In this document: one piece after another, positions 12,201 through 27,100 of the stretch
Layout: each line of letters begins with the position of its first letter
How positions within the stretch are numbered: position 1 is the first letter of the stretch
Source: Enoplolaimus lenunculus
Lineage: Eukaryota; Nematoda; Enoplea; Enoplida; Thoracostomopsidae
Length of the DNA stretch: 64,000 nt
Assembly (NCBI GenBank): GCA_030248215.1
Contig: JASANG010004033.1
Coordinates: 1 to 64,000 of the forward strand
Direction: 5' to 3'
Program-made: the position numbers and the translations under genes
The notes under the pieces: model-generated
Seen by the model: only the letters and a program-made list of their open reading frames with translations
What the model was told of the DNA's origin: nothing
The model's database searches: none

Positions 12201-15025
12201 AATGCTAAGTTCCCAGTAACATTGTTATAAATCAAAAAGTGCTTGATTATTAAAGTTCTAGTGGCTGTAAGACAATTTTCCAAAATTTTACAATTGCAGC
12301 ACGAACACTGACCGAATTCAAAGGTGGGGCAATCAAGGTAAGACCAGATAACACGGCTCCAAACCAAGATTAATTATTAAGTTTTTGTGCTACATTTGCG
12401 TCTGGCTTCTCGTTCGCTACTGTATTGACCCGAATAAGAGGGGGTAATAAGAGGGAGATCCCCAATTTGAGTCCGATTCAATAGGAGTACGTATCCCTAA
12501 TAAGAGTCCGTAAGCGGATTGAGTCCCTAAACCCTAAGTAGAGTCCATAAATGTCAATTATCTGTAATTGCAGCGCATAAATGACTGCAGGACCAAATAA
12601 GTTGAGTTCGAAACTTTAGAGCGTACCTAAATTTTGAAAGTACATTCATAAGTATAACCTTGTATTATCGCTCAAGCCATTGACACAAGACAACAAACGT
12701 TTAATTGAACGGATAATTACAGTACCGGATATATATCAGTAACGAAGGGCTTCGAAGCGTGAGTTAATAATAAATAACAGTCCGTAACCGAATAACAAGG
12801 GGGTTCCCTCTGGAGAGGCCAAATAAATATCAGCCCCCCCCTCTTATTCGGGTCATTACAGTAAGTTTTTGCGCTGTTAGGTATATATTACCGCCTCACA
12901 GCAAAAATTGTGGATCTGCCACAAGACCTAAATTCCTGCTTTACTATCTTTTCAAATATTGTTGACATTACGGAAATATATCATGGATTTTTTGGCCCCA
13001 AAGCCACGTGTGTCCAACTTATAGTTAATTATCTGACACTGGGTTTAGGTCGGATGGGCCGTACCAAAACAAATGAAAACCAATGAGTCAATCAGTGTAG
13101 CTGAAAATTTTTCTGCTAAGCAGACACACTGCGATACTGAATAATGGTTAAAAATTCGCCAATTTCATTTTGAGAGATAGTGTTTGAGTGTTTTTTCAGT
13201 GTGCCGACCTGCCTGCGCCAATGCAATAGTTTCTGGATACACCACTGTATAGTTGTTAGTTGTTAACTGGTGATCGCATGTTATTTTGATGCATTAAAAT
13301 TGAATTAATTGAGTGTTTGTGTGATTAACAAAGCCCAGAACCAGGCCAGATCGTTTTCCGGAGGCGCTATAATAGACTAAGTTTAAGCTGTAGACTAATT
13401 TTTTGCTTAAGCTTAGGCTTAGACTTAGGAATAGGAATAGACTCATCCATACGCTTAGGCTTACGCTTAGGAATATGGAATATGGAATACGCATATACTA
13501 CAGTTCCGGCCCTGTTCTATACATGGCCCATTAACAGTATATATATGTCGTAGCCCAAGTCGTAATTTAGCCCAATTACGACTTGGGCTAGTAACGGCCT
13601 AATTCTTTCTATGCTACAAGTGTACGTCTGATGATTGATTACTACCTTAATGCCATACTCAAATACGATTGGCTGATGCGAATATTTTTTATGATTGGCT
13701 AAGTATAATCGCCACCTATTGGCTGCCTAACAGTTTGTTTTATTGAGCAACGTGGAGTCAAGCTGGATTACGACTGTCAAGTAACCAGTCAGAAAACACG
13801 CAGCTTTATTAAGACGTGATTCTGCTGGGCTAGCCCAATTCGTAATTTCGCTTTGAACTAACACAATTCAGAATTGAGCTGAATTACGACTTGGGCTATG
13901 ACATATATATTATATATGTGTACATATTAGTATAAATACATATATATACTGTAAAAATGGTGAGTCAACTTGACTCTCTCTGAAATAGGCTTTTCCTGAC
14001 TACACAAACTGAGTCAAATTCGACTCCGCCAGAGTCAAATTCGACTCTCTGAGCGATTCAGTGAATCGAATTTGACTCTGACGGAGTTGAAGTTTGACTC
14101 AGTTTGCGTAGTCAGGAAAAGTCGTCTATTTCGGAGAGAGTCAATTTGACTCACCAATTTTTGCAGTGTAGGTTGATGAAAAATGCAACCCGAATTCATT
14201 TATCTACTCATGTATATATGTGTATATATACATATACATGTATAAACACTCACATATATGTATGTATATATTTGTTTTAGTTCTACCTGTTTTGATACGT
14301 GGGCTCTTTGTGTTTGGTTTCAAATTATCAAAAAGATAATCGGTTTTCTAGGTTGCGGCGGACGATACTTCAACGAAACCGGATCCCTAAGTTATCCGGA
14401 TTTAAGTTCAGTTGATTCGAAGTATGGTACGAATTTGCTATGCAAATGGACGATTGAAACCACACTGAACAAGGTAAATTTGCTGCTTTGACGAGTAGGT
14501 TGCGTTCAATCTGTGAACCAAACAATTATTTCGTGACTACGTTTCATTAATAATAATAATAATAATAATAGCAACGATAACAACAATAACAATATTAATA
14601 GCAATTATATAATAATAATAATAATAATAGCAACAATAACAATAATAACAATATTAATAGCAATTATATAATGATGATAATAATAATAATAATAATAGCA
14701 ACAATAACAATAATAACAATATTAATAGCAATTATATAATGATAATAATAATAATAATAATGATAATAATAATAGTAATAATAATAATAATACCCAGTGA
14801 ACGTGGTTGCAAAATTTGCAACCTACTTGTTCTTATATTTAGGCTAGCGTCAGTTTGCTTTCTTTGCCTTAAACGTTTCGCACCTGGTTATCGGTATATA
14901 TTCGTAGTTACATAAATTAATTTGCATATATGTATATACTCTTATTTGTAATATGTTTCAAAACATGAAAATAAAATTGGAAGTTACCCAAAATACGTAT
15001 TTCGGGGTTCCAGCTTTAAAATATA

Positions 15026-15108
<83 letters not shown>

Positions 15109-18100
15109 GTAATAATAATAATAATGAGAATAATGTTAATAATAATAATAATAATAATGATGTTAATAATAATAATAATAATAATGATATTATTAATAAT
15201 AATAATAATTACTCTCTGTGTGCGTGTGTGTTTGCGCTACCCGATAATCACGTACCAGTTTTCATATCGGAACAGGGAATGTTCGTTAAGCCACGCCGCT
15301 GTTCAATATCGACTCTTGGTTCCCAAACCGCAAACCGATATTGAATTAAGAACAAGACGATTTCACGCGGATAATGATATAATTTTGCTAGCATAATATT
15401 TCTTAATATTGTCAAAAACATTTCAAATACAGAAACGACGAGGATCGTTCTTAGAGACCCCAGCGAGCAGCCTGCCCCCGCCCCTGGCCCCAGTAGCTGG
15501 TTCCTTGCTATCGATGTTATATTTTGAAATCATATTAGGAAGGTAATGGATAATTATCCATATCGGTTGTAGAAATAATCAATAAGTTTCGTTAAACTAA
15601 ATATAATTTGGTTTAAATTTACGGTAATTTTTTTCGCTTTCTTTCGCAAATGTTCGCGTTAGCGGATGGTTTGGGGCCGCTGTGAGAAAAAAACCTGTTA
15701 ATAGTAGAATGTGTGGTTGAAAGCCAATCGCTGACTGGCAATACGGGTTATAGTCATTTGCGAATGCGGTTTAAGGTCGAAAATTGTAACCGGGGACGCT
15801 TTAGTAGTGATTGAAGCAGATAAAGTTGGACTGTTGTTATTGTGGGGATATGTGAAATTTTAATTTTTGTCTTGAAATTTTGTTATGATTTGTAAAAAAA
15901 TTTTTTAGTTTTAGGTTTTAAACATTTCGTTCTCAGCGTTCACCCTGGAAAATCCACGAAGAGACACCGAATGTGCGTTTGACAACTTGACACTTTACGA
16001 CGGTGCAAATGAACGACAACCAGTGATTGGGACGTTCTGCGGATCAGCTGGAAATCGATTTGCTCCCCAGGATCGATATATAATTACCGCAACTGATCGA
16101 CTGTATATTGTATTTCGATCTGATCATAGCCAAAATTATGACGGATTCACGATTACTTGGACTTCAGTGGCACCAGGTATAACTTTAAATTTAGAAGTCT
16201 GTCTACTAAGCCTAAGCCTAAACGTAAGCCTATAATCATAAACCTAAATGTAAGCTAGAGCGTAAAGTCTAAGCTTCCAAGTCTGTAATCTGTCTAGTTT
16301 AACTGGTTAAGTTGGTAGACCACTAACGTGGATCCCCTTTGAGGTAAAAACGTAGTTCTCTGAACACCAATTTCAATTGGCAACTCGGCCAACTCAAGTT
16401 ATTAACCTAAAAACAAATCTTCAACCAATGATATTGCAACAAAGCTTGTTTTGATCGAAGACTTATCCAATTATATGCTATTTGCTTTCAAGCACCTTGT
16501 TGAGAGCATGCTTGGAGCGTCTTAGTTGCCACTGGATAAGATACGAGTTTTAAACTTGAAATATGCCGAAGGGTTTGCGTTGACATGTAAGCAAGGTTGG
16601 GAAAACAAAATTTTTCCAGGGGGCCGAGCTACCCTGACCCCCTTGGTTACTGGCCCGGTCAGAACCCAAATAAGCGAAGCTGAACAAGCGATTCTTGAAT
16701 AGAGAGTTGCGACGAAGTAGCAAAATTTTTTGATGTCGCATGTCAGATACAGAAGGTAGCGGGGCAATAGTAGCAGCGGTCCTGAAAACGTTTAATTTTT
16801 ACAGACAATACGCAGAATCCGGTGAAAAATAGCAATTTGAAAACATAAATTTATTAAACGTTATTTTTGAAAATATTTATTTATTAAACGCTATATTTAA
16901 AAATATCTATTTATTAAACGTTATTTTTGAAAATATTTATTTATTAAACGCTATATCTTTTTATTAAACGCTATATTTGAAAATATATATTTATAAAACG
17001 CTATATTTGAAAATATCTATTTATTAAACGCTATATTTGAAAATATATTTATTAAATATATATTTATTAAACGCTATATTTGAAAATATTTATTTATTAA
17101 ACGCTATATTTGAAAATATTTATAAACGTTATTTTTGAAAATATTTATTTATTAAACGCTATATTTGAAAATATCTATTTATTAAACGCTATATTTGAAA
17201 ATATTTATTTATTAAACGCGATATCTGAAAATATTTATTTATTAAACGCTATTTTTGAAAATATTTATTTATTAAACGCTATATCTTTTTATTAAACGCT
17301 ATATTTGAAAATATATATTTATTAAACGCTATATTTGAAAATATATATTTATTAAACGCTATATTTGAAAATATTTATTTATTAAACGTTATTTTTGAAA
17401 ATATTTATTTATTAAACGCTATATCTTTTTATTGAACGCTATATTTGAAAATATATATTTATTAAACGCTGTCTTTAAAAATATTTATTTATTAAACGCT
17501 ATATTTGAAAATATCTATTTATTAAACGCTATATTTGAAAATACTTATTAAACGCTTTTTTAGTTTGTTTTTGTCCATTTTAGCTTGTGGAAATCGTACG
17601 GTACAAGTTACTAATAACACAAAATCGGCGGGTTATTTGTTATTAACTTCTCAAACTGTCCATTGTTCAGTTGTGTACGAAACTACGCCTGGTTACGTTC
17701 TTCGATTTTCGTTCGCTTCTATTCCGTTTGTCAGCGGATCGAATAATTGTTCGTTGGACTATTTTGAGGTACTGTTCACCACGTACTACAGGGACGTAGC
17801 CAGCATTTCATTTTAAGACGAGGTAACGCAACGTTTGAAAGTGTGTTGGCAAGCGAGCGTAGCGAATGAGACAATTTGTTGACTGTTCGAGGTTATTCTG
17901 CAGCGTGTAGAAGTACATTTGTTCAAGTTTTTTTGCAAAAATTTCGGGGGGATTTATTCCTTTGCTTTCATTGTACATACCCACTGTTCACGTATTATTC
18001 CAACTAGAGTGCATTGAACGCTGTTGAATAAGATTTCAGCGACGGGTCGTCCACTTTGTAACGGTGGGTGGGATGACAAAAATAATGCAATATACTTGTG

Positions 18101-21100
18101 TGCCAATTTTCTAAGGGGAAAAATTGTAAGGTGGACGGACGCTTACCATTTGATTACTAAAAATTTTCAAAGGTGCCCCTCCTGAATCCGCTAGTTAGTA
18201 CATTTTGCGTAGGAAAAGCAGGGTTGCGCTATATTCGCCACACGCTGCCGGACGTCACCGGACGCCACTAAATAGATTTTGCCTCACTGTAAATTTCAGT
18301 TAGTTGATTTTTACTCAGAATGAATTGAATCCACGCAATGGTGTGAGCTCTGAATTAGGTCTTTCACAGAACTCAGAATTGTGAATTGATTGAACTGATT
18401 CTGAGTTAATTTAACCCAGAATTAAATCAGCTCAGTGTGAGTTAATGTTTGACTATCGATTAACTCAGAAATAACCAGAAATAACCAATTTTGTCTCTGC
18501 GTTGATTAATCAACTCATTGAAATTTACAGTGTATATTTTTGTGAGCAACACAGCGGCGTGCGGCGGTACGCGACGTTGTTCGACGCAGTAAAGGATAGG
18601 CCCAGGGTAACGCAATTGGAGACACGACTGTAAGATGAAATGTTTCAATTGTGTCTTTGTTGCTGTACAGATTCTTAAATGTGAGCGAGTTTTTTAAAAT
18701 GTTTAAAAAAATTACCATATCAAAGCAAGCGTTTTCGAAAAAAAAAACAAATTTAAAAAGACGAAACAGAGAAAAGTTAGTTTTTTTTCTTTGTTTAAGG
18801 TTCGGGACGGTTCGTTAATATCGGATCCGCTTCTTCAACGCTTTTGTCATGAACGCGATCAGTCGCCAATGGTGCCACAGTCGCAAGCGACAACAACCAC
18901 AAACAGCGCTCGAACGTATGTACGGAGTGTTAACGCGACACGAATCCATGGCACCGATGCACACATTCCTGAATTTTTCATTTTGATGTTTAAAATTAAA
19001 GCAGTAAAGTGTATGTTTGTTCAAATATTTGATATTAAAATAAAGTCACAATGCTGAGGGTACAAATTTTTTTAGGGATTTGTCTAAATAGTGTTTAGGT
19101 GTAAATTTTCATGTTAAATAAGCAGTGCCCGGATCTAGAGGGATGTGATATATCTGTTACCGGTTCTGTCGCACGGAAAATATAATACGATGCAAATACG
19201 GTTTGCGAGAAGCTCACAGGGTGTTGTATAGTCAAATGGCTGCGAAATATGGTAAAGTTTATAGGCCAATGTAAGGAACAGGCGGCGGAACAGTATTATA
19301 AGCTTATTCCTAAGCCTAATATCGTTAAGATGTGAAGAGTTGAATTTAAATTGATTTTAGTATCACGGTTATGCGCAGTTTGCAATATAAAATTGACCCT
19401 TGCCACAAAAAGTGTCATAAGGTAGGTGTTAACGCGTGATAAATTTTAAATTCGTCACGCGTTAACCCTACCCTAACGCGTGTCACAAAGCACTTTGTGA
19501 CACGCGTTAGGGTAGAGTTAACGAGAAATTTACCATCTATATATTTATATACAACTGACACTTTTTGTGGCAAGGGTAAATTTTATATTGTGAACGGCGC
19601 ATTATGTTAGGAAATTGAGGATATATGAAATGTTTTAAATGCTGTAAATATTGCACCCGGCTTTGACTAGTTTGGTCTGAAGCAAATTTATCTCAAAAAT
19701 CTTAATAATTTGCAAATCCTTAACGGGAATCCAATACAATGCCCCAACGGTCAAAACGAATTTGCAAACGTGTTGGTAGTAACACGGCGCAAGCTATGTG
19801 TTTTCATTGTTTTGCTATTTGGTGCCCAGCTAAAATTTCATATCTTTATATTAAAGCTAGAATGCCCCACATACGTATTTTGGTAGTGTTCCAGCGTAGG
19901 AGTAAACAAGTCTGACAGTACACTATTTTAATTAACTATTACAAACGTATGCGTAGCATCTGTATTCCTACATATCGTTATAAACTAGAATTTGTGCATA
20001 TAGCAAGTACAATACATACCATATCCTAACTTTTCCAAGTTCTATGGTCAGTTACACTTGCTTAATAACATTCAAGTTAAAGAGATTCAATGTTCCAGCA
20101 GTCCGTCTAGTCCATCATGAGAGTTGCACATTTGTGCAACTGTATTGACTATTTATTTTAATAGCTGACGACGAATGTGGCGGCGAAATCACTGACCGTC
20201 GATCCGGGTATATCCGAAGCCCAGGCTACCCGCAAATATTTCATCCGGCAACTGATTGCGTTTGGATCATTCGAGGCTCCGAGGGTGACGGGTTCGTTAA
20301 ACTCGATCTTGAGTACACGAGTATGGCTAGAAGATTGAGTGACAACACTGATGAAACGTCTTCCGCAATCGAGTCAGAGGGTACTGATTGCGTCTTTGCG
20401 TACGTGGAAGTGAGTTCCATCGGAATACAATTATAGGCGACCGAGGCAAGGAATGTTGTTCAAATGAGTTGTTGAGTATTAATGGAAAATTTAGGATACC
20501 GAAAGAACGTTTGGACAAACTTGCTTAGAAACAAAATCAGTACCGGTTTTACGAAAATAGACCCACAATTTTAATGGCCGACGATAATTATGAGGGTGTG
20601 AAATGTTTACGATTTGCTAGTTTAAAAGTCACAAATCACACGTTATTTTTAACTTTACGCCTCTAAGCAACGCCTAAGCCTAATTTGAGTTCTGTGAGAG
20701 ACTAAAATTTGGTTTGGGATTGGCACACCCACCACCTACACAGGGCTTGTCCGCTGGGTAACTGGGAAGCTTTTGAGGCTGAGAGACGTAGGTTCATGCT
20801 TAGGTTCATTAGGTTTAGGCTTATCCATAGTGGGCAGGGCCTTATACTTACCATGGGCGATTTTTGAATTTTGACGAACAAATCGATTAATAGTTAAGTT
20901 TGTTCAATCTTTTAGGTATTCAGTGGTGATCGCGAGGCTGCTGATGCACGAATTGGTCGCTACTGTTCAAGTGTTGAAGGTATTCGGACAACGCAACCGG
21001 CAATGTTCATTAAGTTTCACGTTGCTTCGTTTTCACCTCCGGTTCCGGTTGGAAAATTTACGGCGACTTATGAAATTAGTAAGTTTTTATTTAAATTTAA

Positions 21101-24100
21101 AGTATTTAGCTGAAACTAATAGCAATTACGAGCGTTTAGTTGTTCATAATTAAACAAATAGGCGATGCTGTACGAGTGTACACAGTAATTAATAACCGGG
21201 CGAAGGTACGGAATTTGGACCCCCCCCCCCTAGAATTTTGATAAAAAGTGGCAGATTGTATAGATCTCGACGAGCTGAAGTCAACAGTGTCATTTTTATG
21301 GCTGCATGACCAACGGTTTAAAAGTTGTGGCCTTCGAAATTATAGTGCAGTGCTAAAAATGGCGCCGTTGAACTCAGTGCGTCGAAATTTATAAATGAAC
21401 TATTTTTTATTAAATTCCTAGGGGGTCCATATTCCGTACCTCCGCCAATGCCCGCGCCGTCTGTCACCGTTCGACACCATACGGTATCGTACGTAAGTAA
21501 TTCGCGTGCGATACTGCACCGTGGCGCACAGTAACGTTGGACGCCGGACTGTGTTGGACGGCGCTGTAAGGGTGATCGACGGTGACGGGCGGCGGCGGGC
21601 GGCATTAAAATAATTTAAAGAAGTATACCACAGTTCTAAGCGGTCATCGGGTTGAGATTCTGGTGGACAAGGGAGTCCATGTTACGCTATGGAACTACTC
21701 CAGGGATAACTGACATTTATGGACTCTAATTAATATGGTTTAGGGTGTTTATCCACTTACGGACTGTTTTTAGGGATACGGACTCGTCATATTTTTGCTC
21801 ATCATTTGCTGCTGCAATCTCATTTATGTGTGTCTGGCTTTTGATATATTTGACAAACGGCAGTTATTATATTGAAAAATATGCAAAAAAATTTAGGCGT
21901 TTGTGGCGATTTTGTAAACAAAATTTACAAAACGCACAGGTTGAAGTTTAAAGCAAGTGTTTCCTCCACAAGCTTCCTGATCTATGAGGGCCAAGGTATA
22001 GCGGATGTGTTTTTCAGCCCGGACGTGATAGTTTTTTCATAATCAAACGATACAGTTTGAGGGTAATTTTGAAATTCCTCGTTCAGTCAGCAAATATTTC
22101 ACGCACCCCAGACTAGAGAAGTAGTGTCTGCTGTAAACCTTCGAACTGGTTACCCGCCAGCTTGTGTCTGACTTTTTTTTGTTGGTCATCCGATATCTCA
22201 TCGACTTCGATCACTTGTCACACCAGGACAGGTACTTAAGCCTAAACCAAATCCTCATTCGGATGTTGAATCCGAGCTTACGCCTAAGTATCTGGTTATT
22301 TTCCAATTTTCATTACTGGTTTGCATTGTATTTTCAGAGTGCGGCAGCCAGCTCACAGGATCCCAGGGTCAAGTGACGTCACCTGGTTCACCAGGGCCGG
22401 CGCCTGCGTGCAACTGTATTTATACCCTGGACGTGCCTGACGGACAAATCTACTCAATTGAATTTACTACTATCAATTTAGGCAACGTGTTGTACGGTGT
22501 TTGCAGCGAAAATTATATTCAGGTTAGAATGAGCTAGGATACGGTGCGTCCAGGTACGCAGCCAGCTCACCTTGCTATGGGAGGGCTAAAAAATTTTCAG
22601 GAGCGGCATACAAGTGTTTTCGTTGACTTACAGGCAAGAAAATTTTTTAGGAGGCCAAAAGTTTTCCAGCGGGAGATGACCCCCCGGCCCCCGCCCCTTG
22701 GTTACGGGCCCAGGTAAGTCTTGTTGTGTTTTTAGGAATGCAGCTCTACGACACGAGACTTGTGAACTCGAGCTCCGAAATCATTTTTGTTTTAGCGTAG
22801 TTTTCAGACTAGAAAAAAAGTTTACTTATCGATTGGTCGCTTGTTCGTGCCGATAGTCTTACAAACTCCGGCCATGGTGGCAGCTGCGTGGAAATCATTC
22901 TGCCGACCCTCAGAAAAGTTTCATCCCGAACAGTTTTGTGAAATTAACTGGCATGCCGATAGCCTTACAAACTCCGGCCATGGTGGCAGCTGCGTGGAAA
23001 TCATTCTGCCGACCCTCAGAAAAGTTTCATCCCGAACAGTTTTGTGAAATTAACTGGCATGCCGATAGCCTTACAAACTCCGGCAATGGTGGCAGCTGCG
23101 TGGAAATCATTCTGCCTACCCTCAGAAAACTTTCATCCCGAACAGTTTTGTGAAATTAACTGGCATGCCGATTTTTTATTTGAAACAAAACTTGACACTT
23201 AAAATAATTCGTAGACTAAGCCGAAATTTGGGTCGGCAAGGCACAGGTTATACTGGCGAATCAATGGCTAAGTTAGCGTTAAACGACCAAAGCGTATTTT
23301 ATAAATTTGTGTTTGGGGGGTGGGGGCGAATTCATTTAAATTATTTTTTTTTAATTTTAGCTTCGCGGTAAACCTGCTGATATGTATTATAATGAAAAAC
23401 CAATCTGTAGGCCGAAACGTAACCGAGATGGTAACAACAAAAATATTTATTACGCAAATCCGGGCCGGTTTGAAATTGAATTCGCGTCGAATGGTGACGG
23501 GAGTAATTTTGGATTTATTGCAACGTATGCGTTGGTCGCAGATTCAGGTTAGTCGTTAAATTAGCGTTTGGCCCTGGAGTCATTTATGCGCTACAATTAG
23601 GGATAATAGACATTTATGGACTCTAACAAGGGATTAAGGACTCTACCCGCTTACGGACTCCTATTAATTGGGACTCAAAATGGGGACCCCCCTCTTATTT
23701 TGGTCACTACAGTATGGGTCAAAATAAGTTTATTACCTGTGAAATTCCCCCCATTTTGAGATCCTGGATCCGCCACTGGTCATACAGGCTGATAGCCAAC
23801 TCACCTTGCAAGGGCATGGGCGTAGCAAAGGTTCTCGTTTCGGTGGGGCACACACAAATACTTTAAAAGTTTAAATGTATAGTATGTTTAATCGTATAAA
23901 AACAGTTACTACACGCACATCAACAACGCGTGAGAAAATAAATTTTGGTACGTATACCACTAAGACAATGCCGGTTCATAATCGAAAAGTACAAACAACT
24001 AGCATGTGGAAATGAAACGCGCAGGAGATTATAGATTCAATTTATTAAAGATGAATTTTTTCGAAAACAATTATGAGGGCCATGGCAATCTTAGCCCCCA

Positions 24101-27100
24101 TTTCGAGCCTCCGTACAAGCGTCCTCAACAATACTGTTTACTATTTTCCCAAATTTAAGCTGAAACTTTGGATTAGGTTGAGCTTCAGGTCCTGCGAAAT
24201 TGCCTAATTTCTCGTTTTCTGAAATCAGGGGGGAGGGCGGTATATTCTTCTATTTGTCCCCTTATATGTGTCCCTGATTACAGTTATAAACAAATAAACT
24301 CGCAAAAAATAGGTTTACTTTCCCTTACAAACAGGCCCGTAGCCAGCTCACTTTGCTAAGAGAAGCTAAACGTTTTTCAGGATGTGTACACAAGGGTTTT
24401 TTGATCACTTGCAAGCAAGGTTGAAAATTTTCTAGTTGGGGTAGAATTCTTGCAGAGGGTGTAGCTGATCCAACGGCCCCACTCTGGCTACAGGAAATAT
24501 ATGTTTTAAGGGTGTGGCGGATTGCTGTATTCACCAACCGGAGAATTATCGAGCCCGCTGCTTGAAGAGTCTGGGAAATATATGCATGGCATGTATTGTA
24601 AATGGGAAATTGCATTAGATGTGGTACGTTTAAACATGGCTTAGGTAACTCCCTTAGAAGCTTCAGCGGAGGTACGGAATCTGGACCCCCCTAGGAATTC
24701 AACAAAATGTTGCCTATCCTATAGGACTCGCCGACCTGAGTTCAACGGTACCACTTTTATGGTTGTATGACCAACGGTTCAAAAGTTATGGCCCTCGAAA
24801 TTATAGTGCAAACACGCGCAGATTGGAAGTGGAATTATTTACCATTTATATGTTCGTAAAGTATAAGCTTCACCAGGTTTATTCGTTTAGCAAAGTTTGA
24901 CGGGCCATAACTTTTGAACCGTGGACCCTGCAGCCTTAAAAATGGTGTCACTGAACTCAGCGCGTCGAAATCTCTGAAATAAACTGTTTTTCATTATATT
25001 CCTAGGGGTCCATATTCCGTACCTCCGCCGAAGCTTCCCCCTTATCAACACACCCGTTATAATGCCTGAACCCCCCTAAGTAGTATTTCACACACGAAAT
25101 TTTTGTTGTTGGTACGCAATTGCCAAGAAGATGATGGGGCAACAACGCTCAAACTTTGGTTTAAATCCGTGAGATAATTTGCTTCAGCGAACAGACGAAG
25201 ATATATTAATTAGTTTTTTGTTCAACATATGTTCAGTCATTTTGAACGTAAACACTATCGGCCAATGTAAAGAACATGGACGGAACAGTAGTATAAGCAT
25301 ATTCCTAAGCCTAAGGCTAAACAAAAAATAGTCTAAAGCTTAAGCTGACTCTATTGCAGTCCCACGAAATGACGTCCCGGTCCTGGTCTTTACATGGGCC
25401 AGACATGGTTGGAAACAGCATACGATGGCTATACAGTGTTCGTATAGATGATGCTGATCAATGTTTACCTCGAAATAGTTTATTTGCTTTTTGTCTAAAT
25501 CTTCAGGGTTTCGGGATCCGGTTGGAATTTCACAACTGGCGCTCGCTGGAAGCTCATCCGCAATGCAAATATGATTTTGTAGAAATTTACGAGTCGTACA
25601 CAAGCGCTGAAGAACATGGACGTTTTTTGGGAAGGTAAGTCCTCAGAATAAATAATTAAGTACTGTAGTGAGCCGAATAAGAAGGGGTTAATAAGAGAGG
25701 GCGGGGTCCCCATTTTGCGTCCCAATCAATAGGAATCCGTATGTTTAATAAGAGTCCGGTAGCGGATAGAATTGCTAAACTCTAATTAGAGTCCATAAGT
25801 GTCAATTATCCCTAATTGTAGCGCATAAATAACTCCATGACTAAATAATTTGAGTTTGAAACTTTAAAGCTTACTTAAATTTTGAAACTGCATTTATATG
25901 TATAGCATTGCATTATCGCTCAAGCTATTGACACAAGACAAATAAACGTTTAATTCAACGGACAGTTGCTTTGCAGTACCGAATATATTTCGTAACGAAG
26001 GGTGGCGGAGTTCGGGTTATAAATAAATAACAGTCCGTAACCGAATAACAAGGGGGTACCCTCTGTAGATGCCAAATAAATATCAGTCTCTTCTTAATTC
26101 GGGTCACTGCATTAATATCGTAATAGTTGTGAAACATTTCAATCTGGATTTTCGGGGAATTTCGGGAGGGACTAAATTCGACGTCTATCCTCCTTGCATA
26201 TATGTCGCAGCTTAAGTCGTAATCCAGACCAATTCCGAATTGGGCTTGACTAAAGTGGAATTACGTCTTGGGCTAGCTCAGGGTGGAATGATGTCTGATA
26301 AACTTGCGCGTTTTCTAATTGGTTACTGGATAGTCGAAATCCAGCTTAACTCCACGTTGCTTGAGTAAAACAAACAATTTGATAGCCAACAGGCAGCGAT
26401 TACTTAGCCAATCAGAGAAGAGTATTTGCATCAGCTAATCGATAAACGTAGTGACCAATCACAAGGCGTACACTTGTAGCCGAAAAAGAACTACACCGTA
26501 GGCTATTCCAAATCGTAATTCCGCCCTGAACTAAACCAATTCGGAATTGACCTTAATTACTGCTTGGGCTACGACATATACTACGTTGCAACTAAACTCA
26601 AAATTGATTTGTTTCTTACGGTAGTAACATCAATGCGACAGGAAAGCAAGTTGTAAATGCTGAAAGTTCAGCGCACTGCAAAAAATGGTGATTCAAATTG
26701 CCTCTGTCCGAAATAGGCTTTTCCTGACTACACAAACTGAGTCAAAATTCGACTCCGCCACAGTCAAATTCGAGCCACTGAGTCGCACGTCTGACTCTGG
26801 CGGAGTCAAATTTTGACTCAGTTTGTGTAGTCAGGAAAAGCCTATTTCGGAGAGAGTCAATTTGACTCACTATTTTTTAAGTGCAGTTAACAATGGCTCT
26901 CGAGTTATGGTCGAATAACTGATTTGACGACATCCCAGATCGATGGCAGTGTCGTGCAAACTAAGTTATTCGACCATAATTGCTGAACCAATTGTCCGAT
27001 TACGGAAAATTTATCCCCATTCACTCAGCTTTGCGTGCTGTATCGAGCGATGAATAAATTGCGTAACTGTTTGAAAAAAATATTTTTCGGTCCTAAAAAG

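Noticed and set aside
14953-15396. 147-codon open frame with a poly-isoleucine run
   Set aside because: It is an (ATA)n microsatellite.
22851-23170. Triplicated coding exon of CUB4
   Set aside because: Every unit has a stop in the only EGF-like frame, and the flanking CUB4 exons already join in phase 0.
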